In this document: one piece after another, positions 1 through 12,689 of the stretch
Layout: each line of letters opens with the position of its first letter
How positions within the stretch are numbered: position 1 is the stretch's first letter
Origin: Dermacentor variabilis
Lineage: Eukaryota > Arthropoda > Arachnida > Ixodida > Ixodidae
Length of the DNA stretch: 64,000 nt
Direction: 5' to 3'
NCBI RefSeq assembly: GCF_050947875.1
Contig: NC_134572.1
Span: forward strand, 152,603,105 to 152,667,104
Notes under the pieces: model-generated
Told to the model about the DNA's origin: nothing
Database searches by the model: none
What the model saw: the letters and a program-made list of their open reading frames with translations, nothing else
Position numbers and translations under genes: made by a program

Positions 1-632
1 GTGTAACGCTTAAGGAAACTCCTCTCAAATATATTTATAAGCTAACCTCTCTTCCTTTGAAACAGGTTGCAAGTTACAAGTACCTAGGAGTGACAATTAC
101 TAATAGCCTCTCTTGGAATCTGCACATTGATAACATTTGCTCTTCAGCGTTCCGCAAACTTTGTTACTTAAGACATAAACTTCGTAATTCTCCTCCTAAT
201 GTCAAACTTCTTAGCTATTTCATATTCATACGACCTAAGCTTCAATATTGCTCTATTGTTTGGGATCCTTATACTAAGCTTAACATTCAAAGGTTAGAAA
301 GGATTCAGCGAAAAGCTGTCAGGTTTATCTATTCCAAATACCAGTATACTGATTCTCCTTCTGAGCTCATGAAAGCTAACAACATTGAGCTACTTGAATC
401 GAGAAGAAAAAGATGTCGTTTGAATTTGTTAAACTTACTTCTTAACGATAAAATGGCTATTGATCAGACACAGTTTCTTTCCCCTTTAACCACAAGGCCT
501 ACGCGACATCACCAAACACACTTTCTAACCCCTTACTTTGCAAGAACAGAAATGTATAAGTTTTCCTTTTTTCCGCGTTCTCTGTCCGACTGGAATAGCC
601 TAACAGAACCTTATGACGCACTATATGACTAG
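1..632 (+). pseudogene. LINE reverse transcriptase, C-terminal fragment (5' cut by window edge)
   Basis: The open frame runs in from the window edge and ends at a stop at 632. It contains the post-catalytic part of a non-LTR retrotransposon RT: the YKYLGV box near residue 8, then a region with IRPKLQYCSIVWDP and RIQRKAVRFIYSKY, which follows the palm domain in CR1/jockey-type LINEs. The catalytic FADD box would lie upstream of the window. The stretch has no internal stop, so the copy is fairly young or the visible part is well kept. The 3' UTR and an AATA tail follow. It shares this domain with the LINE at 59.9-61.7 kb but is clearly diverged from it. The clade within CR1/jockey cannot be fixed from this piece. 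Confidence 0.85.
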
Positions 633-768
633 ATGATTATGTATTTCTGTGTTCTTTCCTCTGGTATGACGTTTCTTTTCTTATTGCTGTTCTCCTTTTG
701 TGTAAAACAGATATTCTGCAAATTGTATTGCCCATCCTGCTTGGACCAGATTGGTCTGCTGTATGTAA

Positions 769-806
<38 letters not shown>
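633..806 (+). repeat. LINE 3' UTR and (AATA)n tail
   Basis: The AT-rich 3' UTR of the LINE ends in about nine AATA units at 767-806. The next base begins gypsy sequence homologous to the inner part of the 9-10 kb element. The LINE therefore inserted into, and now bounds, the left arm of the large inverted repeat. Confidence 0.8.
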
Positions 807-807
<1 letters not shown>

Positions 808-808
<1 letters not shown>

Positions 809-1885
809 GGATCTGAGATGGTGCTGTTCATTCCCCGGCATCTTGGCACCACTGTTCTCTCCAAGCGGCACGTTCTACCAAGTTTTGCTCACCTCAGAGA
901 ATCAGTACGTACGACTGTGTCTGGCGGCGCTCCTTTCGGCCTGGTTTGTACTGATGTGTCCGCCGATCTGAACGCCACAAGAAGCCATCTGTGCTCACTG
1001 CTGGTTTACTCCCATCTCTTGGCGTTCTTACCGAACCCTTCTATCGCATTGGTGTAGACCTCTTGGTACCTTTCCCCACATCTGACTGTTGCAACGAGTG
1101 GATTGGCGTCGCAACTGATTATACAACTTTGTTCGCGTTTACCAGAGCCCTTCCAACAGACGTAGCCTACTCCCTGTTGCACAACATCATTGTTCACCAC
1201 GGCGCTCCTCGTCGTCTTCTTACCAACAGGAGTCGCTCCTTCCTCTCTACAGTTGTGGACTACTTGCGCCGCTCCTGTTCTGCCAAACACAAAGTCAGTA
1301 GAGCACACCATCGTCAGACGAACAGTCTTACCGAGCGGCTTATTCGAACAATAACGATGAAGCTTTCCATGTGGGTATCTGATAACCATCGTGATTAGGA
1401 CGCTGCTCTCTGTTTTGTCACATTCGCGTACAATTCATCGCGCCAAAACACCACGGGTTTCTCTCCCTACTATTGCTTGTACGGCCGAGATCCAGCATTG
1501 CTTTTTAATACAATACTGTCTACCACTCAAGAGTCGATGTCTCAGTATACAAGTGATGTCATTTCTCGAGCACAAGAAACACGCCAAGTTGCTCCACATC
1601 GCATTTGTGCTACTCAGAACAAGCGCAAAAGCATTTGGGCCAGTCGTCAATGGGACGCCGAAGATATTCCCGGTGATCTTGTCCCTCTGTGATCTCCCAC
1701 CCGCCACTTCGGCCTCTCGGAAATACTAATGCCCCGCTACTCCAGTCCTTACCGGGTCCTCTGTCAGGTAACCGATGTAACCTACGAGATGTCTCCGGTT
1801 GCACCTACTACTGGCTCAATCTATACTTCCCATCAGGTTGTTCAAGTCAGCCGCCTAAACACTACCAGTCTATTTCTGCCTAAAA
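808..1885 (+). pseudogene. Ty3/gypsy integrase fragment (degenerate)
   Basis: Translations in shifting frames give the integrase region of a gypsy pol: LVPFPTSDCCNEWIGVATDY for the start of the catalytic core, HHGAPRRLLTNRSRSFLSTV for the second catalytic block (the usual D is replaced), HRQTNSLTERLIRT for the Glu block, then YNSSRQNTTGFSPYYCLYG across a stop. At least two frameshifts and a stop near 1398 make it dead. It is closely related to the minus-strand integrase at 9.1-10.2 kb and forms the outer part of the left inverted arm. No 3' LTR could be delimited; an AATAAA-like signal sits near 2052. Confidence 0.8.
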
Positions 1886-2066
1886 AGTAGTGTGAAGGCG
1901 CTTCCACGCGAAGTGGAAATATGTTACGCAGCTCTCCACAACGCTGAGGAAGACGAGCATGAGCTTAGATCTGAAGAAGGGAACGCTTCAAAGACACAGC
2001 CTGCTGTATGCTTAGCTTTGATAATTACTGTAAATTACTGTACATTCTGTAAATAAAAAATTTCAT

Positions 2067-2222
2067 TTGGTGGTTTTACGTACCAAAACAAAGATCTGAA
2101 TATGAGGCACGGTGTAGTGGGGGAATGCGGAAAATTTCAACCACCTGAATTTCTTTAATGTACACGTAAATCTAAGTACGCGCATGTCTTCGAATGTCGC
2201 CCCCATCGAAGTGCGGCCCCAT
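2067..2222 (-). repeat. Ruka-type SINE fragment (head missing)
   Basis: The body of the tick SINE is recognisable (gatctgaatatgaggcacgg, then a block equivalent to taagtacacgggtgttttcg). The tRNA-like head is missing, and the homology stops at the gcggcc motif. The inverted arm carries the same truncated fragment, so the SINE was broken before the duplication. Confidence 0.7.
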
Positions 2223-2229
2223 AATGTAA

Positions 2230-3745
2230 ATAGGCTACCCGTTCTGCTTCTTCTCTCAGCAAAAATATTATTCTAAATCGAACTTAACGGGAAGCTTCAG
2301 CTCCTACATGGGAAATGAGCAATGTTTTTTTCTGACAGCCACTGCACCGCAATGCATGAGTCATGTCAAACTTAGAAGAAAAAGTTAAACTGAGATTTCA
2401 GAAAGCGAATATGTATTTAGCTTCCACTTTTCTAAATTGCGAACAAAAAACGAAAATTTTGATATTAATACTTCAAGTATACGATTCTATGCCTCAGCAA
2501 CTAAAAACGATATCGAAATTCTTTAAGCTGCACCTCATATTTCGTTCATTGCGGACAAAAATGATCTATCCTATGCCACCCTGAAATAAACCACTAACTC
2601 CGGAATATGGCAGTCGAAAAATCATTACAAGCATTGTAGCAACGAACCTGGCGAGAAACTAGCGAGCGCGAATTTTTTATAATGAATGTATACGTGCGGT
2701 CGATGACTTAAGGTTAGCGGGCAGGATAAGTTCGAAAGGATGTGATTTTTTTAGTGTAGCGAGGGAACGGCTTCGTGCGATCCTCAAAGGAACGATCAAA
2801 AAGATTTTAAAATAAAAACATTCGTTGCGAAGTACTCTCCCAGTAATATGATAGCACAAAGCACTGTGGTAAGAGCCGTGAGGCACCACGAAGAGTCAAA
2901 ACTCGGGGACAGCGGACGAACGAGAGCGTCGCATTGCCCCCTCAGAACACCGAATATACCCTTCACCTCCTTGGCCCTCTCCCCTTTTTGTCCAGTCTAA
3001 GTCATCACATAGGTGGCAAATTTGGGCAGATCACGCCATTTTGTTCCGTCAAAGAGCCATCGCCGTGCTTTTCAAAGCAGTCGGTATGCATTGGGCGCTG
3101 GGTTTTTTCCGAGCTGCGCGTAGCCTTGGACTATCAGCGATAACGCGCTACAGGGCACAATGGGAACTCCATTCACCGAAGCTCAACAGGGAAATAAAAA
3201 GACCGTAGCAGATTCGCTCGACCTGGTTCGAAAGAGGTGAATGAAAAAAAATATGGCAGTACTTATCTCACAACGACTGTCGATGGATTAGCATTCGAGC
3301 ACTGTTGTGACACGTAGTAAGTTTGGATGTGTTCAGAAAAGCACAGACTAAGGGTGGTCTCGACTATTTTTAGTTTACAACGATATATTTATATGAGGTG
3401 GGAAAATGTCTGTGTAGAAAAGAACCAACCTTCGTTTTAGAAAACTTATCCCTGATTTCCTGCAAAAGAATTCTTATGTCACTAATGGTGGAAAACGACT
3501 TTAACGACTTCAGATTCTGCAAACTCGAAGGCCTATCAATCTAAATATTTTCGTCAAGCCAAAATTTTTTTTAATTTACACCACTAGAAACATTGGCCAA
3601 TGCAAAACTAAATTTTTGTAACTCACAGTATGCTCTTGAAGAAATGACACATTTTGGTTTTTGAGCAAGCCTCTGACTGACCCCAAGATCAATGCTTCTT
3701 GGGGGGACATATTAGCTGAGGCGATGACGCTCGAAAATATTTGCG
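2230..3745. repeat. Anonymous repeat, inner part of left arm
   Basis: No coding signal is seen here. The segment around 2900-3140 gives a short open frame that recurs as a mutated partner at 6980-7225 in the other arm. That reflects duplicated repeat DNA and does not indicate a gene. A GAAATAAAAAGACCG stretch near 3190 and its partner near 6930 help align the arms. Confidence 0.6.
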
Positions 3746-6389
3746 TTTCTTGGGGTAGATATCATCATAGATGATGTAGACTCTGTCGCACATCACAAAT
3801 AGGTGGCACCTCCAAGGTACATAGATTTATAGGATTAGCATGTTTACACAAAGAACACCTGTGGTGTACAAAACCTAGGCCAGTTTACTCCAACGAATAA
3901 CGCAGGCTGCGAAATGAACGTGCCTTCCAATCTACTAATAGGGCATTCATACATATTTAAGAATGTTTATACCGTCACTAAACAAAATCTACACAGTATT
4001 AAAGGTAACTTGACTTCTTGATGTAGTACGTCATTTGCAACAAATTTTGGCAATCCGCAGCAAAATCACAGGGCTTCCCGCTCAAGCGGAAGAAAGGGGC
4101 GTAACATTAAGGAGGCGCACCATAAAAAGTGGTTCGGACCATCAAATAATTCTGTTCTTTATTGCAGACTGTCTCATGCCTCACATAGAGTGCCTGATTC
4201 TCTAGCGACATTCTCTTCCTCCTTACCAGGTGCCAGTACTGATCGCAGGCAGACGAAAGACATTCTGCTGGATTCAACAGTCTTCAATCTTCACTACATG
4301 GCTTGCTGCCATGCAGAGAAGCTGCAAAGCAATACTGAGGATTGAGCGACGACCCACATGCATTCTCCTCCATGAATGCAAAATTCACGTGGGCGTGTCT
4401 TACAGACACAAATTTACATTTGACTCGCCATCAAGTGTATCACGCTCTCTGCTGTCAAACGGCACAACTGAAAGTTACAGCAACTGAAGTGTCCCATTTT
4501 TTCTTCTTCGTTAAATAGATTCAAATGCAATCCTCACTTCATTAATCACATTCAACGAATAAAAAAAGAAGCCCTTGTTTAAAACTTGTAATCGTACTAT
4601 GCTGCTAAAATGTATATTATTTGTTTTGTTTGTTTTGATACCACCCACCCCTTGCTGTAATTCCTATGCACTTAGAGAAAAAAATAACATGAAATACTTA
4701 CCCCTGTACCGGCGACAGCTTCCATCACGCTTTCAATGCCGGGACACTGTTGGTCCAGGATGCAGGTGTAATTTCAAATTATGGGTATGTCTACTGAGAG
4801 GCACGAATCGTAAATATTGGCATGTAACACCGCATACACAACTTCAGAAACACGATCGATTGCCCATAGACAAGTACATTAAGTTGTGTCTCACAATTCA
4901 GAAGCCGGTAAATGTCCTTTAGGGCTGCATTGAACTCTGAGAGCGCCAGACCTGTTAGACGTCGGACTTGTTAACAAGGGCGGCTGCGCAAGTGTTTGCC
5001 CTCTAAACTCCTCAACGCTAACGTGAAGCTGTTCTTCGTGCAAACGCACTATTACGAGGCAGCTTTTCTCTCTCCACGCGGCTCGGCGATGCAAACGTTT
5101 CCTTCAAGTCCCCATCCGCATCACGACGCAAGTGTCCCTTTCCACGCCAATTTGACGTGAACACAACAGCTCTGTAACATTGTATTCACACGCTCGTTTA
5201 TTATGAGTATTGAATCCAAATACATTAAAAGTCCCCATGCCATCTTAGTCACCTTCCGTGAACCCACGCCAACATCCAATTAGGCAGAGAGATTTCCATG
5301 ACTTTTGGCTCAAATTGTCAGTGAAAGCGAGCGTGCGATTGCGGTATGGGAGGCTCCTCGCTGCCTCTAGACGTCGAGATATCGACGCCAAAGCCGGAGA
5401 GGGAGCCAGAGAAGTCACGTCGACATTCTACACCTCAGCGACTGTAAGATAGCATTATCAAGGTCGGATGACCGGATCATCGACGCCTCCAGGAGTGCAC
5501 GTATCGTGAATTGATGTCGGGATCGGTCTACGCGTCCACACCAGTGATTACACGCAGTCTTGGGGCTGAGCCCAGTTTTCACCACACCATGTCGTGGCAT
5601 CGGCACAATTCGCTCCGCGAGCGACGGACGAAAAATACCGCGGGAATGACCAACGAAAGCTTTTCTTTCCAACTAATGGAACAATTGACCAAACTAAATG
5701 CGATGCGTACAAGTGTTTTTATTGTCCTCCTTTACATCGTGTAATCTCAGGCCGTGTTTAAATTTCTACACCGCGCTGCTCGCAACAATAGTCGCGTGCA
5801 ACGTTTGGGTCTGTTAACAACACCGTTCGCGAGTTACGCGGAAATGCGAAAAGCAGTTGATGCGAGTGCGCGCTGTGGGACGTCCACGCTGGGATGTCAC
5901 GAGGACAAAAGCCGTATTCTGAGCTTGTCGAAGGAATATTGGTGTGTATAGCTTTATGCGGGGAGAAGTGCGACACGGAATACTGCGGTAAAGCTGACTT
6001 TTATTCCCCCATTTCATTCCTGCAACTTCGACAAAGTGGAAACTGCCTTGCTCGTGCTGTCACGCGCACCTGCTCTATCTCATGCACTATGCGACGTGAC
6101 TCCTATTGTCTAAAGGAAGTGTTATGCTTGACGTCGGCACAAGGGAACTATGCGTGCACAACAAAATGAATATTACGCCCAATATCACGTTGAGTGTGAT
6201 TTCTATTTCATTATTAGAACGAGACACATCGTTCGGATGACCATACACGGGTTTTCATTTAAGCTCAATTTTCTCAATTTTTGCTACTTTTGCAATTTTG
6301 CAATTTCGACATTTTCTAACGAAATGAATGCGTGGTATAGTTGCATACTTTTCTGTTTTCAGTTTGTGGGAAACCTTTTTTAGATTTGT
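3746..6389. other. Spacer between inverted arms, no gene recognised
   Basis: The 2.6 kb spacer has only short open frames in all directions (longest about 115 codons, 4575-4922). None shows a motif I recognise. A hydrophobic run in the 4575 frame (LLKCILFVLFVLIPPTPC) resembles a signal peptide, but no other support exists. No simple repeat or TIR structure was noticed. Confidence 0.6.
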
Positions 6390-7479
6390 CAGAAATATTT
6401 TCCAGCGTCATCGGCTCAGCTAAAATGTCTCCAAAAAACATTGATTTTGGGGTCAGTCAGAGGCAGTTGCTCAAAAAGCAAAGTGTGGCATTTTTTCAAG
6501 AGCATACTGTGGGTTACAAAACTTTAGCTTCGCATTGGCCAGTATTACAAGGGGTGTAAATTTAATGAAAAAAGTTCGGCTTGACAAAAAATTTTTGATT
6601 GATAGGCCTTCGAATTTGCAAAATCTGAAGTCGTTAAGGTCGTTTTCTACCATTAGGGAAGTGAGATACCTTTTTTTTCTAGAAGTAAGTGCTAAGTTTT
6701 CGAAAACGAAGGTTGAGTCTTTTCTACGCAGACATTTTCCCACCTCATATAAATATATCGTTGTAAACTAAAAATAGTCGCGAACTTCTTAGTCTGTGCT
6801 TTCCTGAACACATCCAAATTTACTACGTGTCCAAACAGTGCTCGGATGTAAATCGATCGACAGTCATTGTGACATGAGATCTGCCGTAATTTTTTAGGTC
6901 GAGCGAATCTGTGACGACCTTTTTATTTTCCTGTTGAGCTACGGTGAACGGAGTTCCCATTGTGCCCTGTAGCGCGTTATCAATGAGCGTCCAAGGCTTC
7001 GCGCAAGTCGGAAAAAACCCAGCGCCCACTGCATTCCGACTGCTTTGAAAAGCACTGCGGTGGCTTTCCCACGCAAAAAAAAAATGGCGTCATCTGCCCA
7101 AATTTGCCGCCTCTGTTACGACTTGGACTGGACAGAAAGGGGAGAGGGCCAAGGAGGTGGGTATATTCGGTGTTCTGAAGGGGCAATGCGACGCTCTCGT
7201 TCGTCCCCTGTCCCCGAGTTTTCACTTTTCGTGATGCCTCGTATCTCTTATCACAGTGCTTTGTCCTTTCATATTATTGGGACAGTACTTGGTGACGGTT
7301 GTTTCCATCTTAAAATCTTTTTGGTCGTTCTTCTGAGGACTGCACTAAGCCGTTCACTCGCTACACTAAAAAAATCACACCTTTTCGAATTTATCTTGTG
7401 CGCTAACCATAAGTCGTCGACCACACGTATAATTTAATTACGAAAAACTCGTGCTCGCTAGTTTCTAGCCAGGATGGTG

Positions 7480-8330
7480 GTTTCACGCTGACTCGTACCT
7501 GAAAGTACGGGGACCAGTACCAGACCCAGGAATTCTGAACATACGGTTAGTTTATTTTTTCGCCACCACGGGGCGTATTGACCTTAAAGATCTGAAATTT
7601 TCGCCGTGACGTATGCCATGGCGCACAACTAAAGGAAACGTAATAGAAAGAAGCACACCCTGAGATTGTTGCTTCACCTCGGCACTTGGAAACGAGCGCG
7701 CTTATGTATCAGCCTTATCTTGAAGAGAAGCTCCTACTTGCTCGACTGCCAATAAATCGACGATATTACTACAGACCTTGCCAGACAGCTCGTAGGCATT
7801 CCGGTTGAGACGTCTGGCCGTGATAACGGCTCCAGCAATGCTTCCATTGGGTTTCCTCTCTTCATTGTTTTTTTTTATTATTATTTGTGCACCACTGCGG
7901 CCGCTGGCTTCCGTGTAGTCAGCATTATGTTTCGTGGGTTTCCTATAGCACCTGTGTGATGCAATAAGAGGAAGCTTTATCTTGGGCCTTTCTTCGATGC
8001 CGGCTGCTCAAATAGATGTAAAACGCATAAATGATTTTATGAGAAAATCGTTCAACCGCTGAACCGATCTGAATGAGAAGTGTTGCATTCAAGAGAGAAC
8101 ATTAGATCACGGTGATCGCTGCAATAATAATTTTGATTTAGGCCATGTGCGATTATTGACAAGAATTATCGGAAATCGGCAAAACTGAAAAAAAGAATAG
8201 AAGCACGAAGTTTACAAATCTGTTAGTTCCCATCAAAAACTGATATCGCATCTGTATAAACTGCATTCCTTGGTGCATCTCAATCGGGCGGATTTGATGT
8301 ACGAATTTATAACTGATGTGAAGTTGTTAT
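7480..8330. repeat. Block present only in the right arm
   Basis: Relative to the left arm (about 2610-2660), the right arm has an extra block of about 850 bp between a gctcgctagtttcta stretch and gttataatgcttgta. It holds no recognisable coding sequence. It may be an insertion here or a deletion in the left arm. No target duplication could be assigned. Confidence 0.5.
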
Positions 8331-8741
8331 AATGCTTGTAAAGATTTTTCGAATGCCATTCTCAGGAGTTAGTGGTGTATTTCAGGGTGGCATACGATAG
8401 ACAATTTTTTCCGCATTAAATGAAATGTGAGGTGCAGCTTACATAATTTTGATATCGTTTCTGGTTTCTGTCGTAGAGAGTTGTGTACTTCAAGTATTGA
8501 TTCCTAAATTTTCAAATTGTTCTAGAGTATAGAAAACTGGAAGCTAAATAGATATTCGCTTTCTGAAACCTCATTTTAACTGTTTCTTTTAAGTTCAACA
8601 TAACTCATTATTTGCGGTGCAGTGGCTGTAAGAAGAAAGCATTGCTCATTTCCCATGTAGGAGCTAAAGCTTCCCGTTAAGTTCGATTTAGAATAATATT
8701 TTTGCTGAGAGAAGAAGCAGGACGGGTAGCCTATTTACATT

Positions 8742-8905
8742 ATGGGGCCGCACTTCGATGGGGGCGACATTCGAAGACATCCGTGTACTTAGATTTACGT
8801 GTATATTAAAGAAATTCAGGTGGTTGAAATTTTCCGGATTGCCCCACTACGCCGTGCCTCATATGCAGATCGTTGTTTTGGTACGTAACAGCACAGAATT
8901 TATTT
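8742..8905 (+). repeat. Ruka-type SINE fragment (head missing)
   Basis: Partner of the fragment at 2067-2222, in the opposite orientation. It starts at the ggggccgcacttcg motif and runs through tacttagatttacgtgtata to the gcctcatatgcagatc block. The tRNA-like head is absent at the same point as in the other arm. Confidence 0.7.
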
Positions 8906-9099
8906 TTTTAATTTACAGAATGTACAGTAATATACAGTTATTGACAAAGCGAAGCATACAGCAGGCTTTTCATTGAAGCGTTCACTTCTTCAGACCTAAA
9001 CTCGTGCTCATATTCCTCAGCATTGTGCAGCGCTGCTCAACATATGTCCACTTGGCTTGGAAGCACCGTCTAACAGCTTTTTAGGCAGAACAGGACTGG

Positions 9100-10230
9100 T
9101 AGCGTTTAGGCGGCTGACCTGAACGACGTGATGGGATGCCTGGAATGGGCGAGTAGTAGGTGCAACCGGAGACATCTCGCAGGTTACGTCGGTTACCTGA
9201 CAGAGTATCCGTTAAGGCCCGGAGTAACAGGACATCAGTTTTTCCGAGAGGCCGAAGCGGCGGGTGGGAGATCACACAAAGCGACAGGATCCCCAGGAAT
9301 ATCATCGCCGTCCCGGTGGCGACTGTCACAAATGCTTTTCCGTTTCTTCTGAAAAGCAATGTCACGAGCAATGACATCCCTTGTATACTGAGACACGGAC
9401 TCTTGAGTGGTAGGCAGTATTGTATTAAAAAGCAATGCTGGATCTCCACCGTGCAAGTAATCATATGGCGAGCAACCTGCAATGTCGTGGCCTGATGTGT
9501 TGTGCGTGAGTGTGAGAAAAGAGAGAGAAAGCAGTATCCTAATCACGATGGTTATCAGAAACACACATGGGAAGCTTGGCCGTTATTGCTAAAATAAGCC
9601 TCTCCGAAAGACCGTTCGTCTGACGATGGTGTACTGTACTAACTTTGCGTTTGGTAGAACAGGAGTGGAGTAAGTGGTCCACAACTGTACAGAGAAAGGA
9701 GCGACTCCTGTTAGAAGTCGACGAGGAGCGCCGTGGTGAAAACTGATGTTGTGTGACAGGAAGTAGGCTACGTCTGTTGAAAGGGTTCTGGTGAACGCGA
9801 ACAAAGTTGTATAATCAGTTGCGATGGCAATCCACTTGTTGCATCAGACAGATGTGGGGAAAGGTGCCAGGAGGTCTACACCAAAGCGATAGAAGGATTC
9901 GGTGGGAACGCCAAGAGGCGGGAGTAAACCAACAGTGAGCACAGATGGCTTCTTCTGGCGCAAGAAGCGACGTAGCGGCGGACGGATCGGTTCAGACGAG
10001 GCCGAAAGAATCGTCGCTGGACACGGTCGTACGTACTGATTCCCCGAAGTGAGCAAAGGTTAGTAGATCATGCAGCTTTGACAGAACAGTGGTGTGAAGA
10101 TGCCGGAGAATGACCAGTACCATCTCAGATCGACCAGGGTACATGCTGCGCCTATATAGATTACCGTCCTGGAATAAGAACATGTCATGAGAAGAATCAC
10201 ATGACCTAGATGTGAGCTTGTCCATGATAC
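9100..10230 (-). pseudogene. gypsy integrase remnant
   Basis: Minus-strand translation gives MVLVILRHLHTTVLSKLHDL (zinc-binding region), a LLSLWCRPPGTFPHICLMQQ stretch, and HHRQTNGLSERLILAITAKL (Glu block). The chromo-side C-terminal tail ends near 9.08 kb. Frameshifts occur near 9.85, 9.6 and 9.48 kb. It is homologous to 808-1885 and in inverted orientation to it. Confidence 0.8.
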
Positions 10231-10439
10231 CACGTCTGCTCAGATCTCAGCACTGTTCGGTAGCGAGGTCAGCGAAGCTGATAGCGAGAATACAGAAGCA
10301 GAAGCATTGGTGGAAGGAACATCAGAAGCATCGTCTGGGTTGTGGTACAAGCAGTTGGCATCTTGGTGTAAACTCGTACAAGCAACTGTGTACTAGTATT
10401 CCTGTAGGCGTAGCGCCCAGTGACCTAGGCGATCGGTAG

Positions 10440-11570
10440 GGTCTTTGAGGGACGAAAGCCAGCGGAGCACACGGTGGTCTGCGGTGAATGTAAAGGGCCG
10501 GCCACATACGTAAGGGCCATATTTCGCCACTGCCTAGAGAAGTGCAAGGCACTCACGTTCAGTAATGAAATAATTCCACTCAGCTGAAGAAAGCAGACGG
10601 CTGGCGTAGGCCATGACGCGGTCGTGGCATCGTTTACGTTGGCAAAAGACACCGATTCCATGACCACTGGAATCAGTGCGGACTTCTGATGGAGCACTCT
10701 GGTCAAAGTGCGCGAGAAGGAATGGAGATGTTAGGAGAGAGATAAGCTTCGAGAAGGCAGTCGCTTGTTCAGGTCCCCCCAAAAATGAAAGGTCTGTCTT
10801 CAGAAGTTCAGAGGGCGGGTGACTTCTACAAAATTGTGCATGAACCGGCGGAAGCACGAGCACAGGCCCACGAAGCTCCGGACATCTTTAGCACATGTTG
10901 GCACGGGAAGCTTCTGTACGGCACGAGGTTTGCTCGAGTCTGGGCGCACACCAGATAAATCAACAGGATAACCGAGGATAGTAATTAGGCGGCGTCCGAA
11001 GTGACATTTAGACGAATTAAGTTTAAGGCCACCATTATAAAAGGAGAAAGAACGAGCGAGAGGCACTCCTGGCGCGTGGCATGTGTACGAGCAAAATGGC
11101 GGCGTCATCTAAGTAACAAATACAGATGGGCCACATGAACTCATGAAGGAGTGTGTCCACCATGCGTTAAAAAGTGGATGGAGCATTAAAAAAGCCGAAG
11201 GGCATTAATTTTAACCTGTATAAGTCATCGGGTGTTATAAAGGCGATTTTGTCGCGGTCCATGTCATCGACGGCAGTCTGCCCGTAACTGGAACCAAGGT
11301 CGATGGAAAAAAAGTACTTCGTACCGTGGAGGCAGTCGAGGGCGTCATCAACGCGTGGTAGAGGCTAAACATCTTTATTAGTGATCTTGTCGAGGTACCG
11401 ATAATCCACGTAGAAGAACCTGCTCGCATCCTTTTTAACTAGGATGGCAGGGTCCGGCCAAGGACTGGATGATGGTTCAACGATTCCTCGAGAGACAATC
11501 TTCTCGACCTCCGTTTGAATGACTTGTCGTTCGTGCAAGGACAGACGGTATGGTCGCCTATGAATAGGGT
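10440..11570 (-). pseudogene. gypsy reverse transcriptase and RNase H remnant
   Basis: Minus-strand blocks in order are: RPYRLSLHERQVIQTEVEKI at the RT start, a VDYRYLDKIT block, FFSIDLGSSYGQTAVDDMDR for motif A, LMPFGFFNAPSTF for motif B, and ICYLDDAAIL for the YxDD motif. The connection domain (LGYPVDLSGVRPDSSKPRAV) and an RNase H block (SGHGIGVFCQRKR) follow. Stops lie between motifs, and the frame changes near 11.1 and 10.8 kb. Catalytic YLDD is kept, but the reading frame is not. Confidence 0.8.
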
Positions 11571-12149
11571 GCGCGTCATCGGTGTCAGTATGGTGTGTCG
11601 TGAGCGAGGTCTGGTCTAAAGAGCGACCCAGGCCAAAAATGTCGCTGAACGCGGAGAGCAGCTGACATTAGTTGAGGCGGAAGTTTGGGAGCAGTTACGT
11701 TTGTAAGCTGAGGAAGGACAGCCGGCAACGAAGCAGAGTCAACGGGAGACGACGTAATATAAGCAGTCAAGGCTGAAAACTGGCACAGTTGAAAGGAAGA
11801 CAGAGTACCTGCGGCTAAGCCTTGTGGGAAGACGTGGTCACTGATTCCGAAGTTGACGAGATGAAGGCTGGTAGACTTGCTGGTGATACTGACGACGGTT
11901 TGCGGAAGAGCAACGTGATGAGCAATCCGGACTTCCGCGAGAGGAGACACAACACAGTCACCATCAGGCACAGGTGAAGCTGTATAAAACAGGACGCTGG
12001 TCATGGCTTGTGGGGCGAGTCGAATGTGCTCAGCGAAGCAGAGCCTGCTGGGAACTTCCTCAGGATGGTCAGGACAAAGTAAATCAAACTGATCAAGTCT
12101 AGTGGAGCAGACGTAAGGGTGGAGTGAGCAGATAGGAAATCAAGGCCTA

Positions 12150-12400
12150 GAATAACGTCATGGGGACACTCTTAAAGAACAGTAAGCAAAACAGATGTTT
12201 GGCGGCCACAGACACCAACGCGAGCGGCACACATTCCTATTGTGGCCAGTGTTCTTCCATTAGCGACTCGCAAGGGAGATTACGCCGCAGGTGTCAGGGC
12301 TTAAGTGAGCTGGCTACGAAGCTGGGAGCTTATCACATAGATGTGCGGGCCTATATCAAGAAGAACAGAGACAGGGACACCATCGACGTCACATCAAGTA
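12150..12400 (-). pseudogene. gypsy retropepsin-like protease remnant
   Basis: Minus-strand translation gives VDGVPVSVLLDIGPHIYVIS, where the retropepsin active site DTGA has become DIGP. It is followed downstream by DVILGLDFLSAHS, the usual flap-to-C-terminal block. The loss of the active-site Thr and the in-frame stops argue against activity. It lies between the gag knuckle and RT, as expected. Confidence 0.7.
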
Positions 12401-12689
12401 ATTTCTTTCCGTCGGTAAGATCAGTAGAGCGATTGCAATCCCGGTCATTTTACCAGCGTCACCTCTCGAAGCTGCACCTTTCAGTTTCCCGTAGAATGCA
12501 GGTATATGGGGGGGACGGAGAACGGCAAATATTTGGTGAGTGAGAGATGGGTCGGCGTGTTGAGGGTGAACGACACTGCCGTGTTGATGAGGATGTCTGC
12601 GTACTCTGCGTATGACTCTGTGAAATCTTGCGGTAATAGACAAGGACCTGGCGAGTGGCGGTAAGGTTGGAGCACAGGCTGATATTGGC

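Larger units (their letters stand above)
808..3745. repeat. Left arm of large inverted duplication
   Basis: This stretch is the reverse complement of 6390-10137 in the same order: gypsy integrase end, truncated SINE, then about 1.5 kb of anonymous repeat. Sampled stretches look about 80-85% identical by eye. The right arm carries an extra block of about 850 bp at 7480-8330. The left arm begins exactly at the LINE tail, so its outer part has been lost or lies outside the window. Confidence 0.85.
6390..10137. repeat. Right arm of large inverted duplication
   Basis: This is the reverse-complement partner of 808-3745. Its inner boundary is the match of aaatattttccagcgtcatcg here to cgatgacgctcgaaaatatt at 3722-3742. 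Its outer boundary is set by the LINE insertion in the partner arm, because the gypsy sequence here continues outward to about 13.7 kb. Confidence 0.85.

Noticed and set aside
4230..4922. Possible exon with a signal-peptide-like start
   Set aside because: Only a hydrophobic run supports it; no splice context, domain or neighbouring exon could be found.
12160..12543. Plus-strand frame of 127 codons
   Set aside because: It is antisense to the protease and gag region of the minus-strand gypsy.
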